Origin: Rhodanobacteraceae bacterium
Lineage (GTDB): Bacteria; Pseudomonadota; Gammaproteobacteria; Xanthomonadales; SZUA-5
Direction of reading: 5' to 3'
DNA: 64,000 bases
Assembly (NCBI GenBank): GCA_016713135.1
Contig: JADJPR010000020.1
Location: 611,368-675,367, forward strand
The notes below the pieces were generated by a model. The model was not told the origin of the DNA, made no database searches, and saw only the letters and a program-made list of their open reading frames with translations. The translations under genes were made by a program, and so were the position numbers. Shown here in pieces: positions 35,170 to 44,362 of this stretch (position 1 is the first letter of the stretch; every line of letters begins with the position of its first letter).

Positions 35170-35824
35170 CAATTTGCCCCACCGGGACTTCGTTCCGGCG
35201 TTGCGCTTCCCGTTCCTCACGCCATGGTACGACCGTCTGGTGGCGTTGACGGTGCGCGAAGCCCGGATGAAGGCGTCTCTATTGACCCACGCCGATGTCA
35301 CACCCGGCGAGCGGGTTCTGGACCTGGGCTGTGGCACCGGCACCCTGCTGCTGCAGTTGGCCTCGCGAGTGCCCGGCGCGCGAATCGCCGGTGTCGATGC
35401 CGACCCAGCCATGCTGCGCCAAGCGCAGGCCAAGGCCAGCGCCGCAGGCATCTCGCTGGACCTTGCGCCTGCCTGGGCCGATGCACTGCCGTTCGCCGAT
35501 GGCTCGTTCGACGTAGTGCTCTCCTCGCTCTTCTTCCACCACCTCCAGCACGACGACAAGCGACGCAGTCTCCGCGAGGTTCGGCGCGTACTGCGCCCTG
35601 GTGGCAGGGTGCTGATCGCCGATTTCGGCCGGCCAACCTCGTGGCTCGGACGAACCGCATTCCACCTGGTGCGCTTGCTTGACGGCTATGCCAACACCCG
35701 CGACCACGCGGAGGGCCGGTTACCTGAGTTCATGCACGACGCAGGCTTTGTTGACGTATCAACCCTGCACACACTGGCAGTTCCCGTCGGCCGAATAGGG
35801 CTGTACCGCGGCACTCGGCCCTAG
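35162..35824 (+). CDS. Class I SAM-dependent methyltransferase
   Basis: A 220-residue protein with methyltransferase motif I VLDLGCGTGTLLLQLA (about residue 52), acidic motif II AGVDADP, and DALPFADGSFDVVLSSLFFHH, as in UbiE/Methyltransf_11 proteins. The GGRVLIADFGRPT motif is present. It closes the plus-strand copper operon. Small methyltransferases of this type appear in mercury, arsenic and copper clusters; the substrate here is unknown. Its stop codon abuts the stop of the convergent membrane gene. Confidence 0.85.
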   Translation: MSSNLPHRDFVPALRFPFLTPWYDRLVALTVREARMKASLLTHADVTPGERVLDLGCGTGTLLLQLASRVPGARIAGVDADPAMLRQAQAKASAAGISLDLAPAWADALPFADGSFDVVLSSLFFHHLQHDDKRRSLREVRRVLRPGGRVLIADFGRPTSWLGRTAFHLVRLLDGYANTRDHAEGRLPEFMHDAGFVDVSTLHTLAVPVGRIGLYRGTRP

Positions 35825-36298
35825 CTAGCCGATACGCCTGGGGCCGCCCTTTCGCCGAAGGATCCAAAGCGCCAGCAATGGAACCACGATCCACTGCGCG
35901 AGCGGACTCAGGCCAATGCCAAGGATTGGATCGACGGGCATCGACTCGCGGTAGGCCCAGCGCCCGAGCCAGCGCGTGCTGATCCACTCGATGGCGACTG
36001 TCGTCAGAACGCCCAGCACCACGATGACCGCTTCCGTGCGATGGGCGCGGCGCATCCAAGGCAGCACGCGGGCGAGCAGCGGCGCAGCCAAAGCGCAGGC
36101 AAACGCGATCACTGCATCGCCCAACGTGCAATGCAGCGCAGCTTGCCAGGCTGCCGCGGGACCGGCGTCGATCCATAGCGTGTACAGCGGCGCGTGCGCG
36201 AGTTCCCATAGGGCAAACATCGGCAACGTGACGACCGCATACGCGACCGTCCGGCGCAGCGCATCCGCCAGCGAGGCGGGCTCAGGGCTTGCGGTCAT
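35825..36298 (-). CDS. Integral membrane protein downstream of cusCBA
   Basis: The ATG at 36296-36298 gives 157 residues and overlaps the DUF2933 gene by 17 nt. It has four or five hydrophobic helices with histidines near the membrane face (WELAHAPLY, QAALHCTLGDAV) and a conserved-looking EWISTRWLGRWAYRESMP. It resembles uncharacterised 4-5 helix proteins of copper clusters. No assignment is possible. Last gene of the minus-strand operon. Confidence 0.65.
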   Translation of the reverse strand: MTASPEPASLADALRRTVAYAVVTLPMFALWELAHAPLYTLWIDAGPAAAWQAALHCTLGDAVIAFACALAAPLLARVLPWMRRAHRTEAVIVVLGVLTTVAIEWISTRWLGRWAYRESMPVDPILGIGLSPLAQWIVVPLLALWILRRKGGPRRIG

Positions 36299-36476
36299 CC
36301 GTCGAATGGTCGTGGTGCGCGTGATCGCCGTGTCCATGGAACAGATGCAGCAACGGGCATGCCAGCAGCAACAGGTACGGTAGCGCGCCCAGCACATGGC
36401 CCCAGTGTTCGCGCAAGACCACGAACGCAATCACGAGTGCGGCAGACAAGCCCACCATTTTCCAGTTCCGGTTCAT
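36282..36476 (-). CDS. DUF2933 small membrane protein
   Basis: A 64-residue protein matching DUF2933: LREHWGHVLGALPYLLLLAC followed by PLLHLFHGHGDHAHHDH. One transmembrane helix and a His-rich C-terminal tail. The family is found almost only in metal/copper resistance loci. The tail may bind Cu. It lies 98 bp after the lipoprotein gene and overlaps the next membrane gene. Confidence 0.85.
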   Translation of the reverse strand: MNRNWKMVGLSAALVIAFVVLREHWGHVLGALPYLLLLACPLLHLFHGHGDHAHHDHSTDDRKP

Positions 36477-36574
36477 GGCTGATTTCCTTTGGATGCAGGT
36501 ACCGGCTGGCGCACGCGCGCCGGCCGGTATGAACGCCGCGTCGCCAACCAGCGACGCAGCGGCCGAAGCCCCGC

Positions 36575-36952
36575 CTAACGCTCCAGTTCCGCAGTGTCAT
36601 TAGCGTGGATCTCGCCGGATACCACCTCGGCCCGCGCATAGTGCTCATCGAAGACTTCGACAATGCGCACTTGGCCCATCGGTACCCGCTTGAAGCCTGC
36701 TGGCGGCGCTTTCGGCGCGGTGTGAACTTGCTCGTTGCGATAGACGCTCAGCACCTGCCCCACTTCCGCGCCGTGGGCTTCACCGACGCACAAGACCACA
36801 TTCTGGTCCTGCACCGACAGCACCTGTCCCTGCATGAAGTAGTGGCGCGTGGGACTGTTGCTGGCACAGGCAGACAACAGCGCCAACAGGGCTGCTGCGA
36901 ACAGCAACCGGACGTGGCGCATCGGGTTGGTGGTGTTCATCTGGATGTTCAT
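36575..36952 (-). CDS. Copper-island lipoprotein family, copy 1
   Basis: A 125-residue lipoprotein (lipobox LLSACAS); GGAG 8 nt before the first ATG supports this start over the internal Met. The mature part carries RHYFMQGQVLSVQDQNVVLC, then GAEVGQVLSVYR and MGQVRIVEVFDEHYARAEVV. The same pattern, with a single Cys in VVLC and the GQVRIV..V.D.HYA block, appears at 44363 and 46418. The fold may be a small beta-barrel (SH3/FlgT-C-like), but no named family is recognised. Linked to cus genes, hence likely periplasmic metal handling. Confidence 0.75.
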   Translation of the reverse strand: MNIQMNTTNPMRHVRLLFAAALLALLSACASNSPTRHYFMQGQVLSVQDQNVVLCVGEAHGAEVGQVLSVYRNEQVHTAPKAPPAGFKRVPMGQVRIVEVFDEHYARAEVVSGEIHANDTAELER

Positions 36953-37061
36953 GTTGCTCTCCGATTGGCTGAACTTGAACCCGCATGCGGCGGGCCTGCG
37001 CGGCCGGCTTCTTTCATTCGCCCGTCGAGCCGGCCGCCGACGGGGGTATCTTTCGGCGCCG

Positions 37062-40000
37062 CTACGGCGTAGTGGTGGCTTCTCTCCGGATGGCCTGGCG
37101 CCTCTTCACCAGCGCATACAGCGCCGGAATCACCACCAGCGTCAGCACGGTCGACGACAGCATCCCGCCGACCATCGGCGCCGCGATGCGGCGCATGACT
37201 TCGGAACCGGTGCCGGTGCTCCACATGATCGGCAGCAGGCCGGCGATGATTGCGGTGACCGTCATCATCTTCGGGCGTACGCGTTCGACGGCGCCTTCGA
37301 CGATGGCGTCGACCAGATCGCCGGCCGTCAGCGCTTCGCCGGCGGCCTTGCGCGCGGCAGCGCGCGCCGCCAGTGCGTGATCAAGATAGATCAGCATGAC
37401 CACACCGGTCTGCGCGGCAACGCCCGCAAGCGCGATGAATCCGACGGCCACCGCGACGCTCAGGTTGTAGCTCAGCGCCCACATCAGCCAGACGCCGCCG
37501 ACCAGCGCGAACGGTACCGAGAACATCACGATCAGCGATTCGGTGATGCGGCGGAAATTGAGGTACAGCAGCAGGAAGATGATGCCGAGGGTCAGCGGGA
37601 TGACCACCTTCATGGTCGCCTGCGCGCGCTGCATGTACTCGAACTGCCCGCTCCAGGTAGCGTAGGTCCCGGGAGGAAAAACTACCTGCTCGGCGACGGC
37701 CTGCTGCGCGTCGCGCACATAGCCGCCGATGTCGCGTCCACGCAAATCGACGTAGATGTAGGCGCTGAGCAGCGCGTTCTCGGTGCGGATCGAGGGTGCG
37801 CCCTGGCTCAGGCCCACATGCGCGAGTTCGCCGAGCGGGATCTGCGCGCCATCCATGGTCGCAATGAGCACTTCGCGGGCGATACGCTCGGGCGAATCGC
37901 GCAGCTCGCGCGGGTAGCGCACGATCACGCCGAAGCGCTCGCGGCCCTCCACGGTGGTGGTGACCATTTCGCCGCCGAGTGCGGCGGCGACCACATCCTG
38001 GATGGCACCGACCGACAACCCATAGCGCGCCAGTTGCGTCAGGTCCGGCTCGATGTCCAGATAAAAGCCGCCGGTCAGGCGTTCGGCATAGGCGCTGGTG
38101 GTGCCGGGCACCGCGCGCACCACGCGCTCGATATCGCGCGCGACGGTCTCGATCTGCTTGAGGTCCTTGCCGAACACCTTGATGCCAATTGGCGTTCGGA
38201 TGCCGGTGGAGAGCATGTCGGTGCGCGCCTTGATCGGCATCGTCCAGGAGTTGGCGACACCGGGAAACTTGAGCGCGCTGTCCATTTCGGCGATCAACTG
38301 GTCTTGCGTCATCCCCGGCCGCCACTGATCCTGCGGCTTCAGGTTGATCACCGTCTCGAACATCTCCAGCGGCGCCGGATCGGTGGCGGTCAGTGCGCGC
38401 CCGGCCTTGCCGAACACCGATTCGACCTCGGGGAAGGACTTGATGATCCGGTCCTGGGTCTGCAGCAACTGGCCGGCCTGGGTGACGCTCATGCCCGGCA
38501 ACGAGGACGGCATGTACAGCAGGCTGCCTTCGTTCAAGCTCGGCATGAATTCCGAACCGAGTCGGCTGGCTGGCCACGCGGTGGCGATCAGCACTACCAC
38601 TGCCAGCGCGATCACTCCCTTCTGGAAACGCAGCACGAAGGCGATCACCGGCCGGTAGATCGCGATCAGCAAGCGGTTCAGCGGATTCTTTGATTCGGCA
38701 AGGATGCGGCCGCGCACGAACAGGTACATCAGCACCGGCACCAGCGTCACCGACAGCACCGCGGCGCCGGCCATCGCAAAGGTCTTGGTGTAGGCGAGCG
38801 GCTTGAACAAGCGGCCCTCTTGCGCTTCCAGCGCAAACACCGGCACGAACGACACGGTGATGATCAAAAGGCCAAAGAACAACGACGGACCGACCTCCTT
38901 GCAAGCGTCGATGATCAGTTGCAGTCGGCTGCGGTCGCCGCCGCGCTCGATGTGTTTGTGCGCGTTCTCGATCATCACGATCGCGGCGTCGATCATCGCG
39001 CCGATGGCAATCGCGATGCCGCCGAGGCTCATGATGTTGGAGTTCATGCCGAGCGCGTGCATCGCCAGGAAGGCAATCAGCACGCCGATCGGCAGCATGA
39101 CGATCGCCACCAGCGCGCTGCGCACGTGGAACAGGAACACGATGCACACCAGCGCGACGATGATGCTTTCCTCGATCAGCGTGGTCTGCAGCGTGGCGAT
39201 TGCGCGGTGGATCAGATCGGAGCGGTCGTAGACGCTGCGGATGGCGACGCCATCGGGCAGGCCGCTGCTGATCTCGGCGATCTTGTCCTTGAGGTTGTGA
39301 ATCACCGCCAGCGTGTTCTCGCCAGAGCGCGCGATGGCCACACCGGACACCACCTCGCCTTCGCCATTGAGCTCGGCGATGCCGCGACGCTCATCGGCGG
39401 CCAGTTCCACGGTGGCGACATCGCGGATCAGCACAGGCGTGCCGCCCTCGGCGCGCAGCACCAATTGTTCGATGTCGGTGATGCCGCGCAGGTAGCCGCG
39501 GCTGCGCACCATGTACTCGGTCTCGCTGATCTCGACGCTGCGACCGCCGACGTCGCGATTGCTGGCCTTGATGACTTCGCCGACCTGCATCAGCGGCACA
39601 CCGTACTGGCGCAACTTCGCGGGATCGACGGTGACTGAATACTGGCGCACGAAGCCACCCAGGCTGGCGACCTCGGCGACGCCGTGCGCCTTGGTCAGCT
39701 GGTAGCGCACGTACCAGTCCTGGATCGCGCGCAGCTCGTCCAGCGAGCGGTCCTTGCCTTCGAGCGCGTACTGGTAGACCCAACCGACGCCGGTGGCATC
39801 GGGACCCAGCGTTGGCGTCACGCCCGGCGGCAGGCGCCCCGCCGCAAAGTTCAGGTACTCCAGTACCCGCGAACGCGCCCAGTAGAGATCAGTGCCATCC
39901 TCGAAGATCACGTAGACGAACGACGAGCCGAAGAACGAGAAGCCGCGCACCACGCGCGATTTCGGCACCGCCAGCATCGCCGTGGTCAACGGATAGGTGA

Positions 40001-40193
40001 CCTGGTCCTCGACCACCTGCGGCGCCTGGCCGGGGTACTCGGTGTAGACAATCACCTGCACGTCGGACAAATCCGGCAGCGCGTCCAGCGGCGTGCGCGA
40101 CACCGCGTAGATGCCGGCGGCGGTGATCGCAAGCGTGCCCAGCAACACCAGGAAGATGTTGCGCAACGACCATTCGATCAGGCGGGAGAGCAT
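37062..40193 (-). CDS. cusA: CusA-type Cu(I)/Ag(I) RND efflux pump
   Basis: Starting at MLSRLIEWSLRN (ATG 40191-40193), 1043 residues, full length for heavy-metal RND pumps. Features: GQAPQVVEDQVTYPLTTAML, GAMIDAAIVMIENAHKH in the proton-relay helix 4 region, and the periplasmic cleft ARTDMLSTGIRTPIGIKV, whose Met belongs to the CusA methionine relay. This points to monovalent copper or silver rather than zinc. Its start is 1 bp after the cusB stop. It pairs with the adaptor and outer membrane channel to export Cu(I) from periplasm or cytoplasm across the envelope. Confidence 0.93.
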   Translation of the reverse strand: MLSRLIEWSLRNIFLVLLGTLAITAAGIYAVSRTPLDALPDLSDVQVIVYTEYPGQAPQVVEDQVTYPLTTAMLAVPKSRVVRGFSFFGSSFVYVIFEDGTDLYWARSRVLEYLNFAAGRLPPGVTPTLGPDATGVGWVYQYALEGKDRSLDELRAIQDWYVRYQLTKAHGVAEVASLGGFVRQYSVTVDPAKLRQYGVPLMQVGEVIKASNRDVGGRSVEISETEYMVRSRGYLRGITDIEQLVLRAEGGTPVLIRDVATVELAADERRGIAELNGEGEVVSGVAIARSGENTLAVIHNLKDKIAEISSGLPDGVAIRSVYDRSDLIHRAIATLQTTLIEESIIVALVCIVFLFHVRSALVAIVMLPIGVLIAFLAMHALGMNSNIMSLGGIAIAIGAMIDAAIVMIENAHKHIERGGDRSRLQLIIDACKEVGPSLFFGLLIITVSFVPVFALEAQEGRLFKPLAYTKTFAMAGAAVLSVTLVPVLMYLFVRGRILAESKNPLNRLLIAIYRPVIAFVLRFQKGVIALAVVVLIATAWPASRLGSEFMPSLNEGSLLYMPSSLPGMSVTQAGQLLQTQDRIIKSFPEVESVFGKAGRALTATDPAPLEMFETVINLKPQDQWRPGMTQDQLIAEMDSALKFPGVANSWTMPIKARTDMLSTGIRTPIGIKVFGKDLKQIETVARDIERVVRAVPGTTSAYAERLTGGFYLDIEPDLTQLARYGLSVGAIQDVVAAALGGEMVTTTVEGRERFGVIVRYPRELRDSPERIAREVLIATMDGAQIPLGELAHVGLSQGAPSIRTENALLSAYIYVDLRGRDIGGYVRDAQQAVAEQVVFPPGTYATWSGQFEYMQRAQATMKVVIPLTLGIIFLLLYLNFRRITESLIVMFSVPFALVGGVWLMWALSYNLSVAVAVGFIALAGVAAQTGVVMLIYLDHALAARAAARKAAGEALTAGDLVDAIVEGAVERVRPKMMTVTAIIAGLLPIMWSTGTGSEVMRRIAAPMVGGMLSSTVLTLVVIPALYALVKRRQAIRREATTTP

Positions 40194-40194
40194 T

Positions 40195-41565
40195 TCAGCC
40201 TCCTTGCGGGGCGTGCTGGTGTCCGCCGTCGACCGGCGTCTGGTCTGGCTCGGCGTCACCTGCGTCTTGCTCGTCCCCGCGCCCCGCGGGCGCGGTGCCA
40301 TGCCCCGCGTGATCCGGTGCTTTCAATCCGTCCAGCGCCGCGCCGAGATTGCTCTCCGCATCGATCAGGAAGTTCGCCGCCGACACCACCGATTCGCCTT
40401 CCACCAGGCCGTCGTTGATCTCGACGCGATCGCCGCTGCGACGGCCGATCGCCACTGCGCGCGGCTCGAAGCGGCCGGCGGCGAGTTCGACGAACACCAC
40501 CTGGCGGGTGCCGCTGTCGAGCACGGCCGAGCGCGGCACGGTGAGTACTGCCGGGCCGGTATCTGCGTGGAATTCGACATCGCCGAAAAGGCCGGGCCGC
40601 AGGACGCCCTCGGCATTGTCGAGTTCGACGCGCACCGTCAGCGTGCGACTGGCTTCGTCGAAGGTCGGCGCGATGAAACTGATCGTCCCGTCGAACGTGC
40701 GTCCGGGCAATGCCGACGTGCGGAACTGCACGGACTGGCCGAGCACCAGTTGCGCCGAGTCGCTGGCCGGCACATTCGCCACCAGCCACACGCGCGACAG
40801 ATCGGCCAGCGACAACAGCATCTCGCCGGCCATGAAGCGCATGCCCTGCACTGCCGGCTTGTCGGTGATCACTGCGTCAGCCGGCGCCGTCAACGTCAGG
40901 TAGGGATCGACCTGACCACCCTTCAGCCGTTCCAGGCTGCCGCCACCGATACCCCAGTTACGCAGGCGCTCCAGCGTCGCGCCGGACAGATCGCGCATGC
41001 TCGCCGCGCTGGCCGGATCGGCCGCCGCCATGGTCGCGGCGGCGCGCTGGGCGATCAGGTACTCGTTTTGCGCCGAGCGCAGTTCGGGACTGTAGACACT
41101 CATCAGCGCCTGGCCGCGGCGCACGCGCATGCCGACCTGGTTGGCTGCAAGCGTTTGCACCCAGCCTTCGAACTTCGGTGCGATCACCCACTGACGTGCT
41201 TGATCGATGGCGATGCTGCCGCTGGCACGCAGCGACTGCTGCATCGGCGCCAGTTCGACCGTGACGGTACGCACGCCGATCAACTGCACCTTCTCCGGTG
41301 ACAGCACCACGGTCCCCGGCGTCGATGGCGCCTCGCCCGCATACACCGGCACGTAATCCATGCCCATCGAGTCCTTCTTTGGAACCGGCGACGTGTCGGG
41401 CAGGCCCATCGGGTTGCGGTAGTAGAGGATTTGCGGCTGCGCCGGTTCGGCCTTCGAGATGGTCACTTCGGGCGTATCCGCCCGCCGTTGTCCCAGCCAC
41501 CACCCGCCAGCGGCCGACAGCGCGGCCACCACCGCAACGAGCGTCACGATTCTTGGAGTACTCAT
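40195..41565 (-). CDS. cusB: CusB-type periplasmic adaptor with heavy-metal-binding domain
   Basis: A 456-residue membrane-fusion protein. It has an N-terminal anchor (IVTLVAVVAALSAAGGWWLG), then a heavy-metal-binding segment (YYRNPMGLP and PKKDSMGMDYVPVY) with Met ligands as in CusB. The alpha-hairpin/lipoyl/beta-barrel region follows (VYSPELRSAQNEYL). The C-terminal tail is His/Asp-rich (DHAGHG, GGHQHAP). Overlaps the cusC stop by ATGA. It docks the pump to the channel and hands over metal. Confidence 0.92.
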   Translation of the reverse strand: MSTPRIVTLVAVVAALSAAGGWWLGQRRADTPEVTISKAEPAQPQILYYRNPMGLPDTSPVPKKDSMGMDYVPVYAGEAPSTPGTVVLSPEKVQLIGVRTVTVELAPMQQSLRASGSIAIDQARQWVIAPKFEGWVQTLAANQVGMRVRRGQALMSVYSPELRSAQNEYLIAQRAAATMAAADPASAASMRDLSGATLERLRNWGIGGGSLERLKGGQVDPYLTLTAPADAVITDKPAVQGMRFMAGEMLLSLADLSRVWLVANVPASDSAQLVLGQSVQFRTSALPGRTFDGTISFIAPTFDEASRTLTVRVELDNAEGVLRPGLFGDVEFHADTGPAVLTVPRSAVLDSGTRQVVFVELAAGRFEPRAVAIGRRSGDRVEINDGLVEGESVVSAANFLIDAESNLGAALDGLKAPDHAGHGTAPAGRGDEQDAGDAEPDQTPVDGGHQHAPQGG

Positions 41566-42824
41566 GGCAGTTTCCCCTGCAGCAGTTTCAGTTCAACGGC
41601 GGCCAGCAAGCGATCGCGCCGGGCGTCCAGGCGGTCGCGCTCGGCATTGAGCGTCAGCGTCAGCGCCTGCAACAGCGTGTCGAAATCGACCGCGCCGACC
41701 TGATAGCCAGCGAGCGCCGACTCCAACCCGGCCTGCGCCTGAGGCAGCAATTGCCCAGAGACGAGACTTTCCTGCTCGCCAGCCGACTGCCACATGGCAT
41801 ACGCGGCGCCGACACGCCCGCGTAGTTCATCGACAATGGCCTGCTCACGTGCACCGGCGGCTTCCGCGCGCAGGTCTGCAGCACGCTCGCGCTGGCGGCG
41901 CGCACCCTGCTGCAGGGGGATCTCAACCTCGAACATCAGCTCCCAGCCCTCGGCTCGGTCGCCCATCTGCATCAGCCCGAGACCAACCCCGATGTCCGGC
42001 AGACGCTCGCGACGAACTTCCTCGGCCATCCCCAAGCGGGCGGCGTGCATCGATGCTTCGGCCTGCGTCATCGGGTGGCGCTCGGCGGCGTCCGCTAGCA
42101 GTTCGTCGAGCGGCAAATCGAGCGCAATCTCGGGTTCGCCCGCCGGTGTCGTCAGCACGTCCTGCGGATTCCGACCGAGCCGGGCATTCAGTGTCGAGCG
42201 CGCCCGCGCGCCCTGCGCCACCAACTCGATCTGCATGCGCCGCATGGAAGTCAGCTCCACGTCTGCGCGAATGGCGTCCTGCTGTGGCGCCAGCCCGGCG
42301 GCGTAGCGGGTGCGCGCCAACTCGCGCATCTGCGCCATCACACCGAGTACGCGGTCGATCGCAGTTGCGCTGGCCTGCGCATGCCACCAGGTGAGCCAGG
42401 CCATGTCCGCCTGCTCTACCAGTTCCAGCAGCGTGGCCTCGCGGCGAAAGCCGGCGGCCGCGGCCTCGTGCGTCGCGACTTCGCGCGCCAACGCGCGCTT
42501 GCCCCACAGGGGGAACTGCTGACGCACGCGGTACACGGTGGTTTCCACCTGCGCCGGCAGGGCGCGCGGGCGATCGAAGTCGATGCCGTCGAGTTCCATT
42601 TCGAACATCGGATCGGGCAGCGCGCCGGCAGGCCCGATCCGCTCGGCAGCAGCCTCCGCATCCAGCGTACGCGCCAACAGCGCGGAGTTGTGCTGCCGCA
42701 GCCACGAATGCACTGAATCGAGATCGGCGCCTGGTGGGCTGGCCGCAGCGACAGGCAACGCAAGGAACAACGCCAGCGCGCACGCCTGGCGGCGTGCATG
42801 CGGCCACAATATCGAGGTTTCCAC
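41562..42824 (-). CDS. cusC: CusC/TolC-type outer membrane channel
   Basis: A 420-residue TolC-family protein with a cleavable signal (ACALALFLALPVAAAS) and no lipobox. Two helical repeats are visible (LDAEAAAERIGPAGALPDPM and LLPQAQAGLESALAGYQVGA). First channel-complex gene of cusCBA, coupled to cusB. It forms the outer-membrane exit duct for the copper pump. Confidence 0.9.
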   Translation of the reverse strand: METSILWPHARRQACALALFLALPVAAASPPGADLDSVHSWLRQHNSALLARTLDAEAAAERIGPAGALPDPMFEMELDGIDFDRPRALPAQVETTVYRVRQQFPLWGKRALAREVATHEAAAAGFRREATLLELVEQADMAWLTWWHAQASATAIDRVLGVMAQMRELARTRYAAGLAPQQDAIRADVELTSMRRMQIELVAQGARARSTLNARLGRNPQDVLTTPAGEPEIALDLPLDELLADAAERHPMTQAEASMHAARLGMAEEVRRERLPDIGVGLGLMQMGDRAEGWELMFEVEIPLQQGARRQRERAADLRAEAAGAREQAIVDELRGRVGAAYAMWQSAGEQESLVSGQLLPQAQAGLESALAGYQVGAVDFDTLLQALTLTLNAERDRLDARRDRLLAAVELKLLQGKLP

Positions 42825-42920
42825 GGATCAAGCTCCGCTACGCGATGGCAGACACCCGGCGTCAGCGCCGGGCACGCGCGGCCACGGGCCCAAGGCCCGC
42901 GGCCAATCACGGAACAAGAG

Positions 42921-43316
42921 TTAGATCAGCAGGATGGTGCTCGCGCGTAACCGTGGCCAATTCCGCGAGGCGGGATCGTCGGACGTGGAACGGCTTGCCG
43001 TTGCTACGGCTGCAACTAACAGCGCATGCCGGGAAATCATCGGCGGTAGCGGCGGAACGCCAAGCGCAACGGCATCGGTGACGTGCTTGGTTGGATCGGC
43101 GCAATGGGCGGTGCAGTCCGGCGACATCGCCGGGTCGCCACTGCCCATGTCGTCATGGCAGCCACCGGAAGCATCCATAGTCACCGGCGCCGGCATCGAA
43201 CACAGATGCGCGGCAATCGTTACCTGCTGGCACAACAGCAAGATCGCCAGCACCGGCATCAGCCAGCGCGGAAGGCGTCGACGCAACGATTTCAGACCCA
43301 AACGAGGCACGCGCAT
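42921..43316 (-). CDS. Small secreted Cys/His protein heading the cus operon
   Basis: A 131-residue protein. Signal-like helix RWLMPVLAILLLCQQVTIAA, then AHLCSMP, a CHDDMG motif and CTAHCADPTKH. Architecture matches the gene at 43542 (signal, then EHLC, then CRAHCDD, and an identical -LLI C-terminus), so the two divergent genes are paralogues. A truncated third copy lies at 59112. It probably binds copper in the periplasm and may sense it; no named family is recognised. An FNR-type box precedes it. Confidence 0.7.
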   Translation of the reverse strand: MRVPRLGLKSLRRRLPRWLMPVLAILLLCQQVTIAAHLCSMPAPVTMDASGGCHDDMGSGDPAMSPDCTAHCADPTKHVTDAVALGVPPLPPMISRHALLVAAVATASRSTSDDPASRNWPRLRASTILLI

Positions 43317-43337
43317 GTTCCGACCCTTCTTGCCAAG

Positions 43338-43380
43338 AGGATACGCGCACTCGCCGGACCCGCAAGTTGATATTGATCAA
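43338..43380 (-). promoter_or_regulatory. FNR/ANR-dependent promoter of the cus operon
   Basis: TTGAT-ATTG-ATCAA (43367-43380) is a perfect FNR/ANR consensus. A -10 element TATCCT lies at 43338-43343 on the minus strand. The centre-to-centre spacing of 33 nt places the box near -41.5 to -42.5 of a start around 43331, the class II activator position. The ATG follows at 43316. This would raise cus expression under low oxygen. Confidence 0.65.
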
Positions 43381-43541
43381 GAACCCACGGGGAGGCGAGC
43401 CGGCTTGGGAATTGGGCGCACGCCGGTCTCAACTCAGTTCTCGCATTCCAGCGCAAGAACCGCGCACGGTGCTTGATCCAGCGCAAGGACGCTGCGGATC
43501 GATCACGCTACGATCAAGCTGTCTAATGCTAGGAAGCGGCT

Positions 43542-43973
43542 GTGGCATCGAGGGCACTCCAGCAATTTCGTCAACCGCGTCGGCGATGGCTGGCGTTGTG
43601 GGCGGTGCTCGCCATGTTGCTCAATCAGATCGCGATGGCCGAACATCTGTGTCGGGCGGCACCCGGCCTGCACGGCACGCATTCAACCCAAGTCTCTGAC
43701 TCTCAAGACTCGTCCTTGCACTCCCATATGTCGTCAGACACGATGGGCAGCGCGTTGCCGGACTTGAACCAGATTGCGTGCCGCGCGCATTGCGACGACG
43801 CTGACAAGCAGCTCCGCGACATCGTGTCGCCGGTCTTTCCTGCGCTGGCAGGCGGTGGCGCCGAAATAGCCCTCCTGCGGCTGGATCGCAACTCGGGCCC
43901 AGCGCGCGATCCGCGAACAGCGGATGCGATCCGTGACCGCCACGGCAGCATCTACCGAGTGTTGTTGATCTAG
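43542..43973 (+). CDS. Small secreted Cys/His protein, divergent paralogue
   Basis: A 143-residue protein starting GTG (VASRALQQF). Basic N-terminus, helix WLALWAVLAMLLNQIAMA, then EHLCRAAPGLHGTH, SLHSHMSSDTMG and ACRAHCDDADKQ, ending YRVLLI. It shares layout and terminal LLI with the 42921 gene. The Met/His-rich central part (HSHMSSDTM) is consistent with Cu binding. It opens the second copper gene set. Confidence 0.65.
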   Translation: MASRALQQFRQPRRRWLALWAVLAMLLNQIAMAEHLCRAAPGLHGTHSTQVSDSQDSSLHSHMSSDTMGSALPDLNQIACRAHCDDADKQLRDIVSPVFPALAGGGAEIALLRLDRNSGPARDPRTADAIRDRHGSIYRVLLI

Positions 43974-44362
43974 GCGCACCGCACCCGTTGCTGCTGGCTT
44001 GCTGCTGGCAGCTGTATCGGGACGGTTGAACGCCGGATCTAGTCTTCGTCGCTTCAGCGACTTCTCCCCTGAGCGTTCACCGTGCGATGTCGGCCCCCGG
44101 GCCGTCTGCGGTGGAGTTCCTGCACGTGGAATTTGCGAACCGAACGAGCGCTGGACCGCCGATGGCATCCCATTGGATGTTGCTCACGGCGAAATCAACG
44201 CTTTCCCCAATCACAACACTCAATGCGGCCCCGGCGGCCGCGTTGATGTCTCGCTTGTGCCGACAAAGCGAGTCGAGCCAGCGATCGGCAATACCTGGGC
44301 CTCAAGTTGGCCCGAAATCCCCCGCGGCCGATCCGGCCGCTATGTCAGCTCGGAGATCTGTC
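43974..44362. other. 389-bp gap before the second lipoprotein gene
   Basis: A 123-codon plus-strand frame (43999-44370) spans it but resembles no known protein and lacks a ribosome site. I treat the stretch as non-coding leader. The ribosome site for the next gene (CGGAG) is at its end. No clear terminator after the 43542 gene. Confidence 0.4.

Noticed and set aside
40194..40301. Longer cusA start inside the end of cusB
   Set aside because: The 36 added residues lack a signal or helix; MLSRLIEWSLRN is the family's usual start and abuts the cusB stop.
43470..43490. Second FNR-like half site (CTTGATCC) in the divergent region
   Set aside because: Only one half matches; the other arm is GCGCAAG.
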